A stretch of DNA of 64,000 nt from Corticium candelabrum (GCF_963422355.1 NC_085085.1:14924843-14988842), one strand, 5' to 3'. Shown: positions 1 to 16,191, numbered from the stretch's first letter. Numbers and translations are program-made. The notes: generated by a model not told the origin, from the sequence alone.

Positions 1-2113
1 TCTATAAGTATCTGGTGGAGGGGACCTACTCTTCAGGGCTTACTGCCAATCAGAAGAGAACAATCAGGAAGCCGAAAAATTTACAGTTAGAGACGGAGAG
101 CTTTATTACAAGAAGGTTTCGAGAGGAAAGAAGGTACGTACTGAAGCGTATATGTACATGATGCGCATCACTAGAGGGTGGAATTTAGCCTAAATTACGA
201 ATCTGTTGTAAGTGGCGGGTATCTGAGACGCTCATATCGTTGCAGTTGTCATTATTTGATGTTTTAGGTTACAGAGGTTCGATTTATTAAAACTAAAGAA
301 GAACGGAAGAAAATTCTTCGTGCATGTCACGTGGATCCGACGTCCGGGCACATGGGGCTGAAGAAGACGTTGAAAAGGATAAACGAGAGGTTCATGTGGC
401 ATGGGATTGTTCATGATACGCAAACTATGGTGGGTTTATTCAATTAAATAAACTATTTGATAGAATTCTTGTTTACTAGTATGACTTAATTCTATGTAGA
501 TCAAGACTTGTAATATTTGTCAGAGGGCAAATAGGGAGATGACAACTTCAGTTCCAGAGCTTCACCCAATACCAGTCAAGCTGCCTTGGTACCATATAGG
601 AATAGACTTTGTGGGACCAATTACACCTGTCTCAACAGAAGGGCAAAGGTTCATACTCACTATCAGTGATTACTTTTCAAAGTGGGTGGAGGCAGTTGCA
701 CTTCCCAGCAAGTGTGCAAGCGATGTTGCAAGAGCGCTTTTCAAAGTACACTTCACCTTGTAATTTATAGTCAGTTTTGCTTTGTGCAATTTTCGATTTC
801 ATTAGATTTTTATGCGAATGGGTCTCCCTCAGGTGATTACAACAGATCAAGGAAGCGAATTCAGAAACAAACTGAACAGAGAACTTATGCACAGTTTAGG
901 AATAAAACACCGTTTAACGACTGCATACCACCCACAAGTAAGGACTCGATGACTTGAATAACTTCATCAGAAAAACATTAACGTATACATTTATTTGCTT
1001 GTTTTGTAAGCTAATGGCTTAGATGAAAGGTTCTATCAGACGTTGCAAACCATGCTTGTTAAGTACGTGGAAGAAAAGAAATATGCTTGGGCTGACTTCT
1101 TGGATACTTGCATATTTGCTTACAACACCTCACAACAGGAGTTAACACTTTACTCTCCTTTTGAAGTGATGTTTGGTAGAAAAGCAACCATTCCAATTGA
1201 CATTGATGTGCTGAAGAGTGAACCTTATAGTCGTCTGCAGCAATATCTGCAGGGCAATCAACTGTCAGCATCAACAATGAACATGCTGACTGATTGTCGA
1301 AAGGAGATAGTGGAACAAGTCAAGAAGAACATCAAGCATGCCCAGGAGAAACAGAAGGAGTATTATGACCATAGACGAGCTAATCCATCATTGTACACCA
1401 TTGGAGCAAAAGTTCTTAAGAAGGACTTCTTACGAAGGAAGAGACTAACAGACAAACACATTGATGCAGCTCGAGAACTGCTGACAAAATGGTTTCCACA
1501 TGTTCGAGGACTACAGTGCACCTTGCTGTCTCAAAGTCAGACATTCGAAATTCAAACTGGAGACTTTGCCCAAATTTTAAACACCGTCGGACACTGGGTG
1601 GCAATAGCAAGGACTGGTAGCCCAAGTGATGATGTCAACGTTTATGACAGCTTATATAGTGTGTTACCTACATCAACAAAAGAGTGCATTGCAGGAATAG
1701 TCTTCACATCAAATGAAGCGTTTAACCTGCGATTCATGGATGTACAAAGACAATCCAATGGGAGTGACTGTGGACTGCATGCCATAGCAATGCTCACAGC
1801 CTTATTGCATGGAGTCAACCCTAGTGAGGTGTCTTTTCATCCTAGACAACTAAGGAGACACTTTCTCATGTGCCTTCAGAAAGGTGAAATGTCAATGTTC
1901 CCCATACTAAGAAGAAAGAGATCTGCAGCTCCTGCCAAACGCATCGAGACTGTACATGTGTATTGCAAGTGCAGAAAACCGGAAGGAGGATCTCCAATGG
2001 TGGCATGTGAGTCCTGTGGTGAATGGTTCCATAAGAGATGTGAAGATGTTTCGGACATAATTTTTAGCAATAAAAAGCTATCTTGGTTATGTTCAAAGTG
2101 TAATGCTGTGTGA
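1..2113 (+). mobile_element. Ginger1-type DNA transposon: integrase-like transposase, Ulp1 protease and PHD finger
   Basis: The translation begins inside a YPYY/zinc-finger region typical of Gypsy-like integrases (YKYLVEGTYSSGL near base 3), followed by an H2C2 finger (CHVDPTSGH near 330, CNICQ near 510), the DDE core with DFVGP (608), DQGSEF (850) and YNTSQ (1124), all split over at least five spliced pieces. The last exon (about 1011-2113) runs on into a C48/Ulp1 cysteine protease with GHWVA, VYDSL and SNGSDCGLHA (His, Asp, Cys triad) and ends in a C4HC3 PHD finger (CKCRKPEGG to CSKC). Ginger1 elements are known for an integrase fused to a C-terminal OTU or Ulp1 protease and for introns, which LTR elements lack. 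No capsid, RT or RNase H is present. The left end lies outside the window; the 5' coding part looks partly decayed, the last exon is open. A domesticated host gene is the alternative. Confidence 0.8.
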
Positions 2114-2251
2114 GTTACCTGTAGTTTAATTGAGTGTTGTTTAGGGCCACAGATCAATAGAATATATATTACTTGCATCCTGTCCACAGACAAATGTAGT
2201 TTGAATTCATACACACTTATCGCTATGCGCATCTAACGAGAAATAAATACT

Positions 2252-2450
2252 TTTGCGGACCAATTTTGACAGCTAAGTCTGGTCCTGGCCATTTTTGCAG
2301 ATATTTTTGGTCCTAGTAGTACAGGACCAGTTTTTGCCGGGTCGGACCGCTTTTGGCAAGCCAAAATTGTCCCGACGGACCCGTTTTGACAGAAACTTTT
2401 GGTCCACCAGAACGGATTTGGCCAGGACCGGAATTGGGGTGAAAGGCCCT
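2252..2450. repeat. GGACC/GGTCC-rich subrepeat block, possible Ginger1 terminal region
   Basis: About 200 bases carry the pentamer GGACC or its complement GGTCC roughly ten times, interleaved with TTTTGACAG, TTTTTGC and TTTTGGC stretches. At its centre is the perfect inverted repeat TTTTGGCAAGCCAAAA. The block begins about 140 bases after the transposase stop and ends about 70 bases before the death-domain exon. It could be the terminal inverted repeat zone of the element; the partner end would lie left of the window. Confidence 0.4.
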
Positions 2451-2523
2451 AAACCTACGTAAGCTAGCGACCGACTGCAAGATATTCCAGACATGTACAA
2501 GTAATCCCAATCCCCAGACTTAC

Positions 2524-2937
2524 CGTCTTATCCCCAATAAGCTCTGCTAGCTCATTGACATCTCCCACACGAGCAGCCTCCAGTATATCCTCATATTGCC
2601 ATGATTCTGGTTTGTACCTCTGCCCTAGAAATCGCTCAATTTCTCTGGCACAGTCTCTCCGTCCCATGTCATACAGCACTCTGACCAATTCGCGACCATT
2701 TCGATCTTCAACTGATTCGTTCTGTTGCCAGAAAAAAAGGGCCCTCTTCGATTTATTTTCCGATGTTCTGACGCTTTCAATTTGTTCTTCGTTCAATTGC
2801 AGCTTCGTAACGAGAGTTCGCCAATCACATTTTCCTGTTTCGTCCTCTTTGTCCAGATGTCCTCTGAGAGCGTCAAATGCACGCTCCGGAAACTGACGAA
2901 CAGGTAAGTTCAAACCGATTCTACACGTAGTCGCCAT
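2524..2937 (-). CDS. Death-domain protein, first exon, probable ankyrin continuation
   Basis: The first exon reads from the ATG at 2937 to a clean donor (AAGACG|GTAAGT) at 2524, 138 codons. Residues about 15-105 form a death-domain-like helical bundle with the core pattern CDWRTLVTKLQL, later RELVRVLYDMGRRDCARE, resembling adaptor death domains of the MyD88/IRAK type. The end (EDILEAARVGDVNELAELI) looks like the first helix pair of an ankyrin repeat, so the full protein may be a death-domain plus ankyrin adaptor. Downstream exons are not in the window; the intron holds the Ginger1 element and leaves by the left edge. Start chosen because it is the first ATG after the divergent promoter. Partial, function inferred only from fold resemblance. 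Confidence 0.65.
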
Positions 2938-3115
2938 GAGCGTGCTACGTGTACAGCTACGTGTAGTAAAACTAGGCAACGTGTCCCATAATACAAAAGT
3001 ACGAAAAAACCACAAAATTATGTGTGCGTTGATATCAATATGCTTCGTTTATAATGTATAATTTTACCATGTTACCAACAATTGTAGCGCGCTTTAGAGA
3101 CATCCGGGACGTATT
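2938..3115. promoter_or_regulatory. Divergent promoter: death-domain gene / PAQR3-like gene
   Basis: Only 178 bases separate the two opposite start codons. The stretch carries a tandem CTACGTGTA motif (GTGCTACGTGTACAGCTACGTGTAG). No TATA box is clear. Assigned as a shared promoter by position alone. Confidence 0.5.
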
Positions 3116-5010
3116 ATGCTTTGCAGGGGGACTGATTCGACTTGTCTGCGTACATACGACGAAATTCCATCATTTCTTCAAGGAAATCCGTGCATAAGAA
3201 GTGGATACAGAGTAGAACTACGTACCAAGTTATCATGTTTGAAAAGGTCTTACAAATGCTGGGTTTTTATTTAAATAATTAATCTAGATATTAAAATTCA
3301 TTTTTTGATTTGGACGTATTCTCTTTAGTTTGTTCTGGCTGTCCAACGAAACGGTGAATGTCTGGAGTCATCTAGTCGCTTTCCTTTACTTTGTCGTAGC
3401 TTCTATTTGGGTAAATTGCGTTGTAATTCCTGACACTCTCAGCACATGGTGGGACCATTTCATATTCACTTTCTATCTCACCTGCTTTCAGGTTGTTACT
3501 TGGAGTTTACGTTAATATTGGTATTATTAAGTAGTTTTGATGTCAATCAACTTTTTAGATTTCAATGTTGTTTTCTGCTTGTTTTCATCTTTTCAACTGC
3601 TGTGGGTCTGAAAGTTACAAGTGGTGGTTAAGAGTAGACCTCGTTGGCGTTACACTGGGGCTGTGTGGTTGCTACATCCCAGGCGTGTATTATGCCTTTC
3701 ATTGCCACGAAGTAAGGTGCATGAAAAAGGAATGAATTAATGATATCTGATTGCAAAACTATTGAGTGTTTGATATATGCAAACTGATACTCGAGAAAGA
3801 AGGCATGTTTGTATTAGACAAGATACCAACTTTAGACAGGATGACATACATACATACTACATACTTATATGACGATGGCAGTCCATTGAAATCAGTGATG
3901 ACACCGCTTTGTTAAACCTTAATTGCCAGATGCTCATTAGAAAATAATACACTAAGCAGAACCTGCACAAGAGATTGATATAGTGGGTAAGACTTGTGCT
4001 GCATCATACCCACTCTCTTTTCCTAGTGAGCAAATTGCTTCCGGGGCACATACATGTGTACATGCATTCATACAGATAGACACACACCTACATACACACA
4101 GAAAGGACGGAGTCTTTGTCTGAAAGAAATAATGATCTTTGACAGCCAGACAGAAAGAGACAGACAGACAGACAGACAGACAGATATCGTGTTTAGAGGA
4201 GAAAACAACATCTAGGGAGTAGTTATTTTACTATATTTAGCATTATGACTTCATTTTTGTCTTTGAATTCAAATGTATCTAACACTGGTAAGTAGAGTGA
4301 GGATATTATAATAAATGATATAAAAGACAGACAACAGACAATGGCCAGAGAGAAAACTGTAGCTAATAGACAGTAATGAAGAAGGATGCTAGATGTAGTC
4401 AATAAATTAACTGAAGCACAAAGTGAAGCATGAATGCTAGTTACTAAGTAGTTGTCGTATCTTCATTTTCTAGCATATCCAAATGTCATACATTGGAACT
4501 GTCTGTTTGCTCGTATTGTTGTGCAGCACTGCACAACTCCATCCTTTATTTCTTTCTCATCGATGGCACTGGAAACGGCTTGTTTTGTATTCAGCGGTCA
4601 GTCTTTTTGGAATCATACCTTTTATACACTGGTGTGTTGTGAGCTCACACGAAACAGTGATGGTATTTAACATAATGCCACCAACAGGATCACAACAGTA
4701 TCATTTGCTGTATCTATTCTGCAGTTATTTTATCCTAAAGTACTCATTCTCTATCTACTCGGATCCATTGGAGCTCTTTTTTATGCAACAAGATTTCCCG
4801 AAAAATTTTTCCCAGGTTTTTGGCATTTGTGTGTTCAGTTGCATTTTTGTATTGTTTTTATTGTCAGGTCATGTTGACTTGTTTGGAGCCAGTCACCAAT
4901 GGTGGCATATTCTTACGGCACTTGCACTAGTCTGGTGGCACTTGGCCGCAGTTGAACTGTTTCTTTACAGAGTAACAACCTCGTGCCCAATGACAGAAAA
5001 ACATGTCTAG
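3116..5010 (+). CDS. PAQR3: PAQR3-like seven-transmembrane receptor
   Basis: Six exons with matching phases: 3116-3246, 3329-3491, 3559-3711, 4474-4662, 4725-4815, 4868-5010, giving 289 residues (human PAQR3 about 311). The N-terminal part has YDEIPSFLQGNPCIRSGYR, then SLFWLSNETVNVWSHL, the family signature before helix 1; the third exon has CFHLF and GCYIPGVYYAFHC; the end has GASHQWWHIL and WWHLAAVE, with the conserved Ser-His-Gln and final helix His. These are the PAQR metal-site positions. Introns 4 and 5 are only 62 and 52 bases and can be read through in a wrong frame. PAQR3 (RKTG) in mammals is a Golgi protein that tethers Raf; whether that holds here is unknown. PAQR4 or another PAQR member is the alternative. 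Confidence 0.88.
3712..4473 (+). other. Intron 3 of PAQR3-like gene with short (CAGA)n
   Basis: A 762-base intron, much longer than its neighbours. It holds a (CAGA)n tract at about 4158-4184. No other feature seen. Confidence 0.7.
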
Positions 5011-5241
5011 AGAAAACAGAGAGAACATCACAAGCAACGGAAGCAAACGTGCAGACACCAAAGTTTGCTGGATTATAGTCACTCATATTTATTGAGCTGT
5101 TGTGCATTAGGGCTATTATGCACAAATGAGGGATCATCGTAGTTTCAAATTTCTGCACACATCTTACCTCTTATTTATTATTAATTTATTTACTTACAAA
5201 TCTGTGATAACTCAAACATTATATAACAGCACTTCTGAAAA

Positions 5242-5247
5242 AATAAA
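5242..5247 (+). terminator. Polyadenylation signal AATAAA for PAQR3-like gene
   Basis: AATAAA lies 232 bases after the stop codon and before the convergent end of the gene on the other strand (stop at 5322). The 311-base gap holds nothing else recognised. Confidence 0.5.
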
Positions 5248-5321
5248 AACTGCATAGTGCTTCTACTGTCTAGAAAACAACCATAGAATTCTGTATCGTG
5301 TCACTGTACATGTATCACTGA

Positions 5322-6251
5322 CTATAAAACTCCAAACCCTTTCCACTCTACCTCACCATCTGATGATGAACTACTGTCACCCCATTCGCCCGACTGTCTG
5401 GATGGTCTACCAGGACCACGCCAACCAGAACGACGATGATAACGAAGTTGTTGTCTGTACCTTCCAGGATGCATGGAGCTGCTGATTGATCCTGCAACTG
5501 AGCCAGCTCTGGTTGAATGGTTGTCCGTGTGGTGTCCCTGGTGATGATACTGAACGTGCATGTTGTGGTACGGATGCAGAGGGAGTGTGCGACTGGAACA
5601 AAGTGAATATTCGTCTTCTTTACAGTTTGGAACTGAAGGACAACCATGCTGTCTTAATCTTCCCCTTACCTGCAAACAGAGTTCTACATTGAAATACAGT
5701 GTGATGTCATGACTTGTTGTATGTTTAGCATTCAAGATGTCAAAGCAGAGTATTGTAACCATTACACAGACACTGTAAGTGTACATGTACCTCAAGTGCA
5801 TGACCAAATTATAGGTTACTGTATTAATTAAGTTTAAAGTGTTACTAAACAAGATTCTAGTCAACAGCAACAGTCCTCTGTCTGACTGCAAGCTAGACTT
5901 GGAATTGTAGACATTTTAATAGCAAATTTTCTTGTATGTTTATCTCCTAAAATCAGTAATCTACATACCCAACATCTATACATAAACAACAGTTCAGTGA
6001 GTTTATATAGATAGCAAATTGCACTATTGTTTGACATAACTATCACTGATCAATTACAAACAAAACACTGGGGGGAGACCAGAAGATGGTCAAAGTGACA
6101 AACAACTTTACCACACATGACAATAAATTAACAAAAGAATTGATTATGACTTGCAAGGCTATGTAGGTGGACTTGTGGTTTGTATTGGTCTGCATCTGAT
6201 AACAATAATAACAGCCTGACCTTCACACCACTATCTCTTTCACACACCAGT

Positions 6252-6297
<46 letters not shown>

Positions 6298-7135
6298 CCA
6301 CGCGTGCATCTGTGTCTGTGTGTGTGTGCACAGCTAAGCGTGCTTGCCCTTCAGTATTTGGCACAGCAAGCAATCACAAATTGGAGGTCAACTGCTGTCT
6401 TCTTGATATACCTAGAATTCTTTTGTGTCATTGCCATACAGCATGTAACTACAACTATGACTATTTGCTGCAAAGGGCTGTAAGCCTTCACCCTGAACCT
6501 GAACAAACATCTGCAAGTATGCTAATACCAAAGTGGATGTGGCTGTGTAAGCAGATTCCTTTGAGCAACAACCCAAAGAGATGTATCATCTCCTATAAAC
6601 TAAAAGAGTAGACTTGCATAGCATCTCCAGTTATTGAACTTACACATAGCAGGATGCCAACTTCCTTTGAAATCCTACTTCTTTTGGGGCCAGATTGTAT
6701 AGCTCTGGCCCCAAAATAGAAATACAATTTGTCAGAAATTCAATTTTGGAAATAATTCAAAGATGACCTAAAGCAATGCTTGACTACTAACCATTTGCCA
6801 TCTATAGTACTGATTCATTGTAATTGCCAATGATTCAACAAATTCGACAGCAAAACGAAAACATTTGTACATTTAAAGTGCAAATACCAAATTGATGTAC
6901 ATCTCCTGTTACACAATACAATAATCACAACAGGACAAACTATATACTTACATCTGGCTCTGCTGTGTCTGTTGCCAAACCAGTTCCCGTTGGTAGTCTG
7001 CCAATCACAGCAAGTCAATGAGACAGAAGAGTAACCTACAATCCGGTTGACCTACCTTTTTCTAGGCACCTGAGTTGATCGTAAATCTATTGTTGAGTTC
7101 ATAGTTAGTCCGCTACCCCAGTGACGAGGCTTATA
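5322..7135 (-). CDS. Three 3' exons, probably the C-terminal tail of the RSKR-like kinase
   Basis: Exons 7056-7135, 6952-6997 and 5322-5669 join in phase (80, 46 and 348 nt, ending at a TAG). They encode a basic, low-complexity tail: YKPRHWGSG, then RLPTGTGLATDTAEPD, then a His/Arg/Ser-rich end with GRPSRQSGEWGDSSSSSDG. No domain is recognised. No start codon with a good donor was found between 7136 and 7671. The first exon starts in phase 0, exactly the phase left if the kinase exon at 7678-7756 used a GC donor (AAG|GCATGA) instead of running into its TGA. I therefore favour these being tail exons of the kinase gene; a separate small gene is possible. Confidence 0.5.
6251..6296. repeat. (TG)n microsatellite
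   Basis: Almost pure TG dinucleotide repeat in the intron between tail exons of the RSKR-like gene. Confidence 0.9.
6682..6716. repeat. Perfect 13-bp inverted repeat with 9-nt loop
   Basis: TTTTGGGGCCAGA and its exact complement TCTGGCCCCAAAA flank TTGTATAGC. It sits in an intron. It could be the end fusion of a small palindromic element or an RNA hairpin. Confidence 0.8.
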
Positions 7136-7671
7136 CTGCAAGAAAACTGGCATAAACAATCACGAAACCAAAACCAAAAATGAAAACACATAAACATCAC
7201 AAAAACAGCTAACAAAGACACAAAGCAATACAATAGCAGCCCTCCCTGGCTATGAATAGTCAGTTCTAATACACATATCCCTATCACATTTCATAATCAA
7301 TAATATTGAACTGATTGTGCAGCCATACTATCTATCACTATTGGCTGTTAACATGATCCAATAAACCTACAGAAAACCCTAAGTACTATGCTGTCAATGT
7401 CACCTAATATTCTATACTCAGTCCAATCACAAATTTGATTTTTACTTCACAAATGTCAGACTGTTTTTACACAACTTGATACAATCACTGCACACACCCT
7501 AAACACATGAGGGAAAGGAAGGGCTGTAGACTAAACTAACTACAGGTGCCACAATACCGATGTAAACAACAGTATGCCACAAAAAGATGTAGAAATAGGT
7601 AAATGAGTAAAACAGATTGATAGATTCTTGACAAACAAACATTAGACAGACTCATTGAACACAACTCAAAC

Positions 7672-12398
<4,727 letters not shown>

Positions 12399-12704
12399 GA
12401 CGTCCTGAAGCTCGGTAGCGCTCAGGACGCGGCTTATACAAGAGCATTAGAACGTTGTTTGAATATGTGGATGGCATCGGGGGCGGGGGTTTCGTCGAAA
12501 TAGGTAACGCACGTGAATGGTCACGTGAGAGAAATTTTAATTCTTGTGAGAAGCGATTTTTCGGTTTTTAATTAATTTTTTTAACGCGAGCCATTTATCT
12601 TTGTTATCATTGCATCGTACATTATCAGTTTATTGCAGTACACTATCCTCGTTCAACAGCACGTTGGTTAGTGCGCCAAGCGTAAACTTGCTTGAAGTCA
12701 CGTG
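12399..12704. promoter_or_regulatory. Divergent promoter RSKR / RSRC2 with three CACGTG E-boxes
   Basis: The 306 bases between the start codons hold CACGTG at 12510, 12522 and 12699, the last directly against the RSRC2 ATG. CACGTG is the binding core for bHLH-zip factors such as USF, MITF/TFE and Myc. Use as a promoter is inferred from position. Confidence 0.5.
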
Positions 12705-13811
12705 ATGAACATGGCGGTGGTTGGTGGCTACGAGTCAACGTCTGACGAAGAAGCCGAACGTCAGTCCGTGAGTTTCTTAATTCACGTCCAATGCACAAAT
12801 CTAACTAAACATACGCAACCAAACGAGGCTTTGTCGCTAGACGTGAAATCCTTGTGTTGTGATGGGCAGGAAAAATCGACGTCTAAACTAACGGAAGAAG
12901 ACAAGCAGAGCAATAAGTCAAAGGTTTCCGAACGGTCGAGGTCTCCTTACCGTCACAGAAAGGATAAAGATAAAAATGGTGAGAAGAGACACAGAAGGAA
13001 GGCTCGAGATCGTTCTCGTTCAAGGTCAAAGGAGAGGCGCTCGAGAAGTCGGTCTAGGTCGCCAGAGCACCGCAGACATCGGCAGCGTTCACGCTCACCA
13101 TCCCATCGCCATTCTAGACATCAGGCATCACCTACAAGACACAGAGAGTCTAGACATTCACCTCCTCAAAGGTCAAGGTCGCCAGAGAGACGGAGAGGGA
13201 GAGGACGGTGTGTTGGAGCTGGACGAAATGTCTTCTCTAATGAACCGTATTTTGATAAATCAAGCGAGAGGCGTGGCAGAAGGATGAATCATGGTCAGTC
13301 GGCTCCTAGATCAATGGGTGATATCAACAAAACTGCTTCGGAATCAATACAGCAAGCAATTCAAGAGGCAGCCTCTGCGCTGCCATCTTACATGAAACCT
13401 GGAGCTGTCAATCCTTTACAGTTTAAGATGCAGCAAGAGAAGAGGAAGCTTCTGTGGGGCAACAAGAAAAAGGAGGAGGGAACGACAGCGACTAAACAGT
13501 GGGCACAAGCAGTTTTCTCTGGTGATGATGCGGCAAAGTATCGAAGAATGATGGGTTTGTCAGATCAAGGAGCGGCCGATGCCAATGAAAATTTAAAAGC
13601 CAAGCAGCAAGAAGCAACTAAAAAATTAATGGAAGATTTGGACAAACAATATGAAGTATCACGTCTTATCACACATACAGATCAGTTCAAAAAGACTGGA
13701 TTTGGATTTACTTCAAATGTAGCAGCGGCAGCAGCAGCAACAGCAGCAGCACCTGTGAGTGGAGACGTTAGTGGTGAACAATGTAGTCAGAGTAGTGAGA
13801 AGACAACATGA
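12705..13811 (+). CDS. RSRC2: Arginine/serine-rich coiled-coil protein 2 (RSRC2-like)
   Basis: Two exons: 12705-12767 and 12870-13811; the 102-base intron (GTGAGT to GGCAG) is a multiple of three and would also read through. The N-terminal half is an RS domain with many RSRSRS and SPERRR units. The C-terminal third carries the SMAP-type motif of RSRC2: NPLQFKMQQEKRKLLWG, then FSGDDAAKYRRMMGL, then QYEVSRLITHTDQFKKTGFG, closely matching the order in human RSRC2. A poly-alanine run precedes the stop. RSRC2 is a nuclear, probably splicing-linked protein. The first ATG (12705) and the one at 12714 are both possible starts. Confidence 0.87.
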   Translation: MNMAVVGGYESTSDEEAERQSVSFLIHVQCTNLTKHTQPNEALSLDVKSLCCDGQEKSTSKLTEEDKQSNKSKVSERSRSPYRHRKDKDKNGEKRHRRKARDRSRSRSKERRSRSRSRSPEHRRHRQRSRSPSHRHSRHQASPTRHRESRHSPPQRSRSPERRRGRGRCVGAGRNVFSNEPYFDKSSERRGRRMNHGQSAPRSMGDINKTASESIQQAIQEAASALPSYMKPGAVNPLQFKMQQEKRKLLWGNKKKEEGTTATKQWAQAVFSGDDAAKYRRMMGLSDQGAADANENLKAKQQEATKKLMEDLDKQYEVSRLITHTDQFKKTGFGFTSNVAAAAAATAAAPVSGDVSGEQCSQSSEKTT

Positions 13812-14310
13812 TGATTGACCTGCCTCTAGTTTAATGTTGTATGTAGGATCTCATCTCCTTTGCTAGACCATGATTTAGTGTAAAATGTTAGTGATACACA
13901 ACCAGGGGTATCATCTACTTATAACTTTAGAATAAGTGTGAGATGTGATGCTCCTAGACTAAATTTAGGTTCATGCTTTTTAGCCCTAGGAATACTCACT
14001 TTAATTCTGGGAAAGATAGTGTGGCTGTTTTGTATGGATATCCAATAATCAGTCAACCATGGTCAGATTTCATTTATTCCATGTGGAAGAGAAGCTAGGA
14101 GACTGAAGAAGCAGTCACTATGCATCTGCTACGTACATGTGTGACAACTGTGCAGTCTTACAAGAGCTAATGGCAGCAGACAAAGCAATGCCGGATGATG
14201 TCAGTGAACACTGTACATGGATGGCATCTATTAATTTTGCATACCGACACTGACACTGCTTGATACAAGTGTAGGGTTGATAATTAACATTAAAATTTAG
14301 CTAGCTAAGT

Positions 14311-14316
14311 AATAAA
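14311..14316 (+). terminator. Polyadenylation signal AATAAA for RSRC2
   Basis: First clear AATAAA after the RSRC2 stop, 500 bases downstream. The stretch between shows nothing else. Confidence 0.4.
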
Positions 14317-14399
14317 CAATGAGTTGAGGAAGTTTGTACAAATTTACACACGCACACAATTTATTGATCAATTAGTTTTGCAGCTAGAAACAGACAGAA

Positions 14400-14400
<1 letters not shown>

Positions 14401-14477
<77 letters not shown>

Positions 14478-14521
14478 ATCTGTGTGTGTGTGTGTGTGTG
14501 TGTGTTTGTGTGTACGTCTGT

Positions 14522-14567
<46 letters not shown>

Positions 14568-14570
14568 ACG
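14401..14570. repeat. Long interrupted (TG)n microsatellite
   Basis: About 170 bases of TG repeat broken by a few CATC, TTTG and TACG interruptions. Confidence 0.95.
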
Positions 14571-15744
14571 GTCATGCATGCATGTGTTTCAGTAAATTTT
14601 TCTTCAAAATCATTTCTTACTGCACAAATAGACTTTACATGCTTGGGATTCTCCACATCATGTGAGAAGAACCAGCAATCTGGTTGTAACAAAACTCATT
14701 CTGATAAGTGACTGAACAAGGACTGCTGTGTATTGCACATTACATGTTGCCCCAATACATGCGTATAGTTATGTCTGAGCTATCTAAAGATCCTCTAACT
14801 TTTGTAGGTAGACAGAATGACAGACGCAAGTTCCACGTAATCACAAGTACTAGCGGTCATATTAAATTAATAGTGATAATTAATTAACTGGTTCGTGTAT
14901 TACCAAATATAGCTAGAAGTCTAAGTTTCAGCACAACATTGCCTTTTCGATCAAATATTTGGAGCATTAAGAAAACCTGTTATTGCAGCAAGCAATGTCT
15001 AACCAGACATTACGACTTTGTAAATCTCTTGTAGATCATGCCATACCCTGAAGCGATCAGCTTTAGAGAATTTGCCATGGACTTAATTTCATTGCAGAGT
15101 GTCCATAGCAAGTGTCTGGCGGATGATGGTGACATACAACTGAATACCATTCTAATCTGCAATGATAGCAGATATCCAGGATCTTGGTCCTCTCATTCAA
15201 TTATAGCTGCTGCAACTGGATGTGCTGCAATCTGTTTATTGTCTTACCATATGGACTTCGATGCCTGGAAATCAAAGAAAGGTCTCGCATGAGGTATGAT
15301 AGCTCACTTCAAAGTTCTTGTGTTTGCTTGGCTAGCTTAGAACAAACGTTGGTGCTATTTGCTTCATTGATTAGTTCTCACTTTCAACAACCTCGTTGGC
15401 AACTATACAACGTGGCAATAAAAGGAGAAACCAAAGGCATAAGAGATAAAGGACTTCTAGACTCTCCCGAAACGTGAACAAATTGATCTCTAGAAGGAGT
15501 CAGTTTGGTTGTTCATATTGTTGTACTTCACTGCAAGCAAACACAAATCAAAGCAACAGCAGTATTAAACGAAACTAGATGCTTGCAAGACCACATTGAG
15601 TACTCCACTATTCTGATTGAAATTGAAATTGCAATGATCTTGTTGGAAAACATGCAAGCAAAGCCCTACCACTGTATGCTGCCTGAGTCTGCTATGACAG
15701 AACTTATTTGGAAGGTTGACCTTCCTTGATTAAACAAAAACAAC

Positions 15745-15811
<67 letters not shown>

Positions 15812-16191
15812 ACAACTAGATGTCAAATAATTTAAAAAATGAAAATATAAAAAATAGGTCTAATTGGTATGCTCATTTAGTTAAGGTGGCAAAAAATTTT
15901 AATACCCTCAATGAGCAAGGAAACATCATAGTTTACGATTAATATTAAATAGTTTGTTACATTAAAAAAATTTAGTTCCTACAAACATGAAAGACAAAAA
16001 GTGGCTAAAAAACTAAAGAGTCTATCCCAGTCTCTAATCTTCACAAAGACTGACCGTCAGATCCTTTCTGTACAATTAGGCCCATACATATGATATCCAT
16101 ATAAAAATCAAAACCAGGTGCAACATTGCACTTCAAATCTATGTAGTCTCAACACATACGAATCACAGCTGTTCCTGCTTATTACTATACT
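14571..16191. other. Gene-poor interval with a second (TG)n at 15747-15810
   Basis: Short open frames exist (for example 15038-15292 on +) but have no recognisable domain, codon pattern or splice continuation. Apart from the TG tract I see no feature. Confidence 0.6.

Noticed and set aside
1-2113. Calling the left-end element an LTR retrotransposon
   Set aside because: Introns in the integrase, a fused Ulp1 protease and PHD finger, and no reverse transcriptase fit Ginger1 better.
4483-5010. One continuous 175-codon frame as the PAQR3 end
   Set aside because: It reads through two short introns in the wrong frame; splicing at 4663-4724 and 4816-4867 restores the family sequence.
14324-14711. 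Long open frames of alternating Cys-Val or Thr-His on both strands over (TG)n tracts (also at 6250, 34587, 36937, 47529, 48801, 52332)
   Set aside because: They are only the translation of dinucleotide repeats, with no splice or start support.
15038-15729. Three small plus-strand open frames of 74-97 codons
   Set aside because: No recognisable domain, no consistent codon or splice pattern; likely chance in gene-poor DNA.
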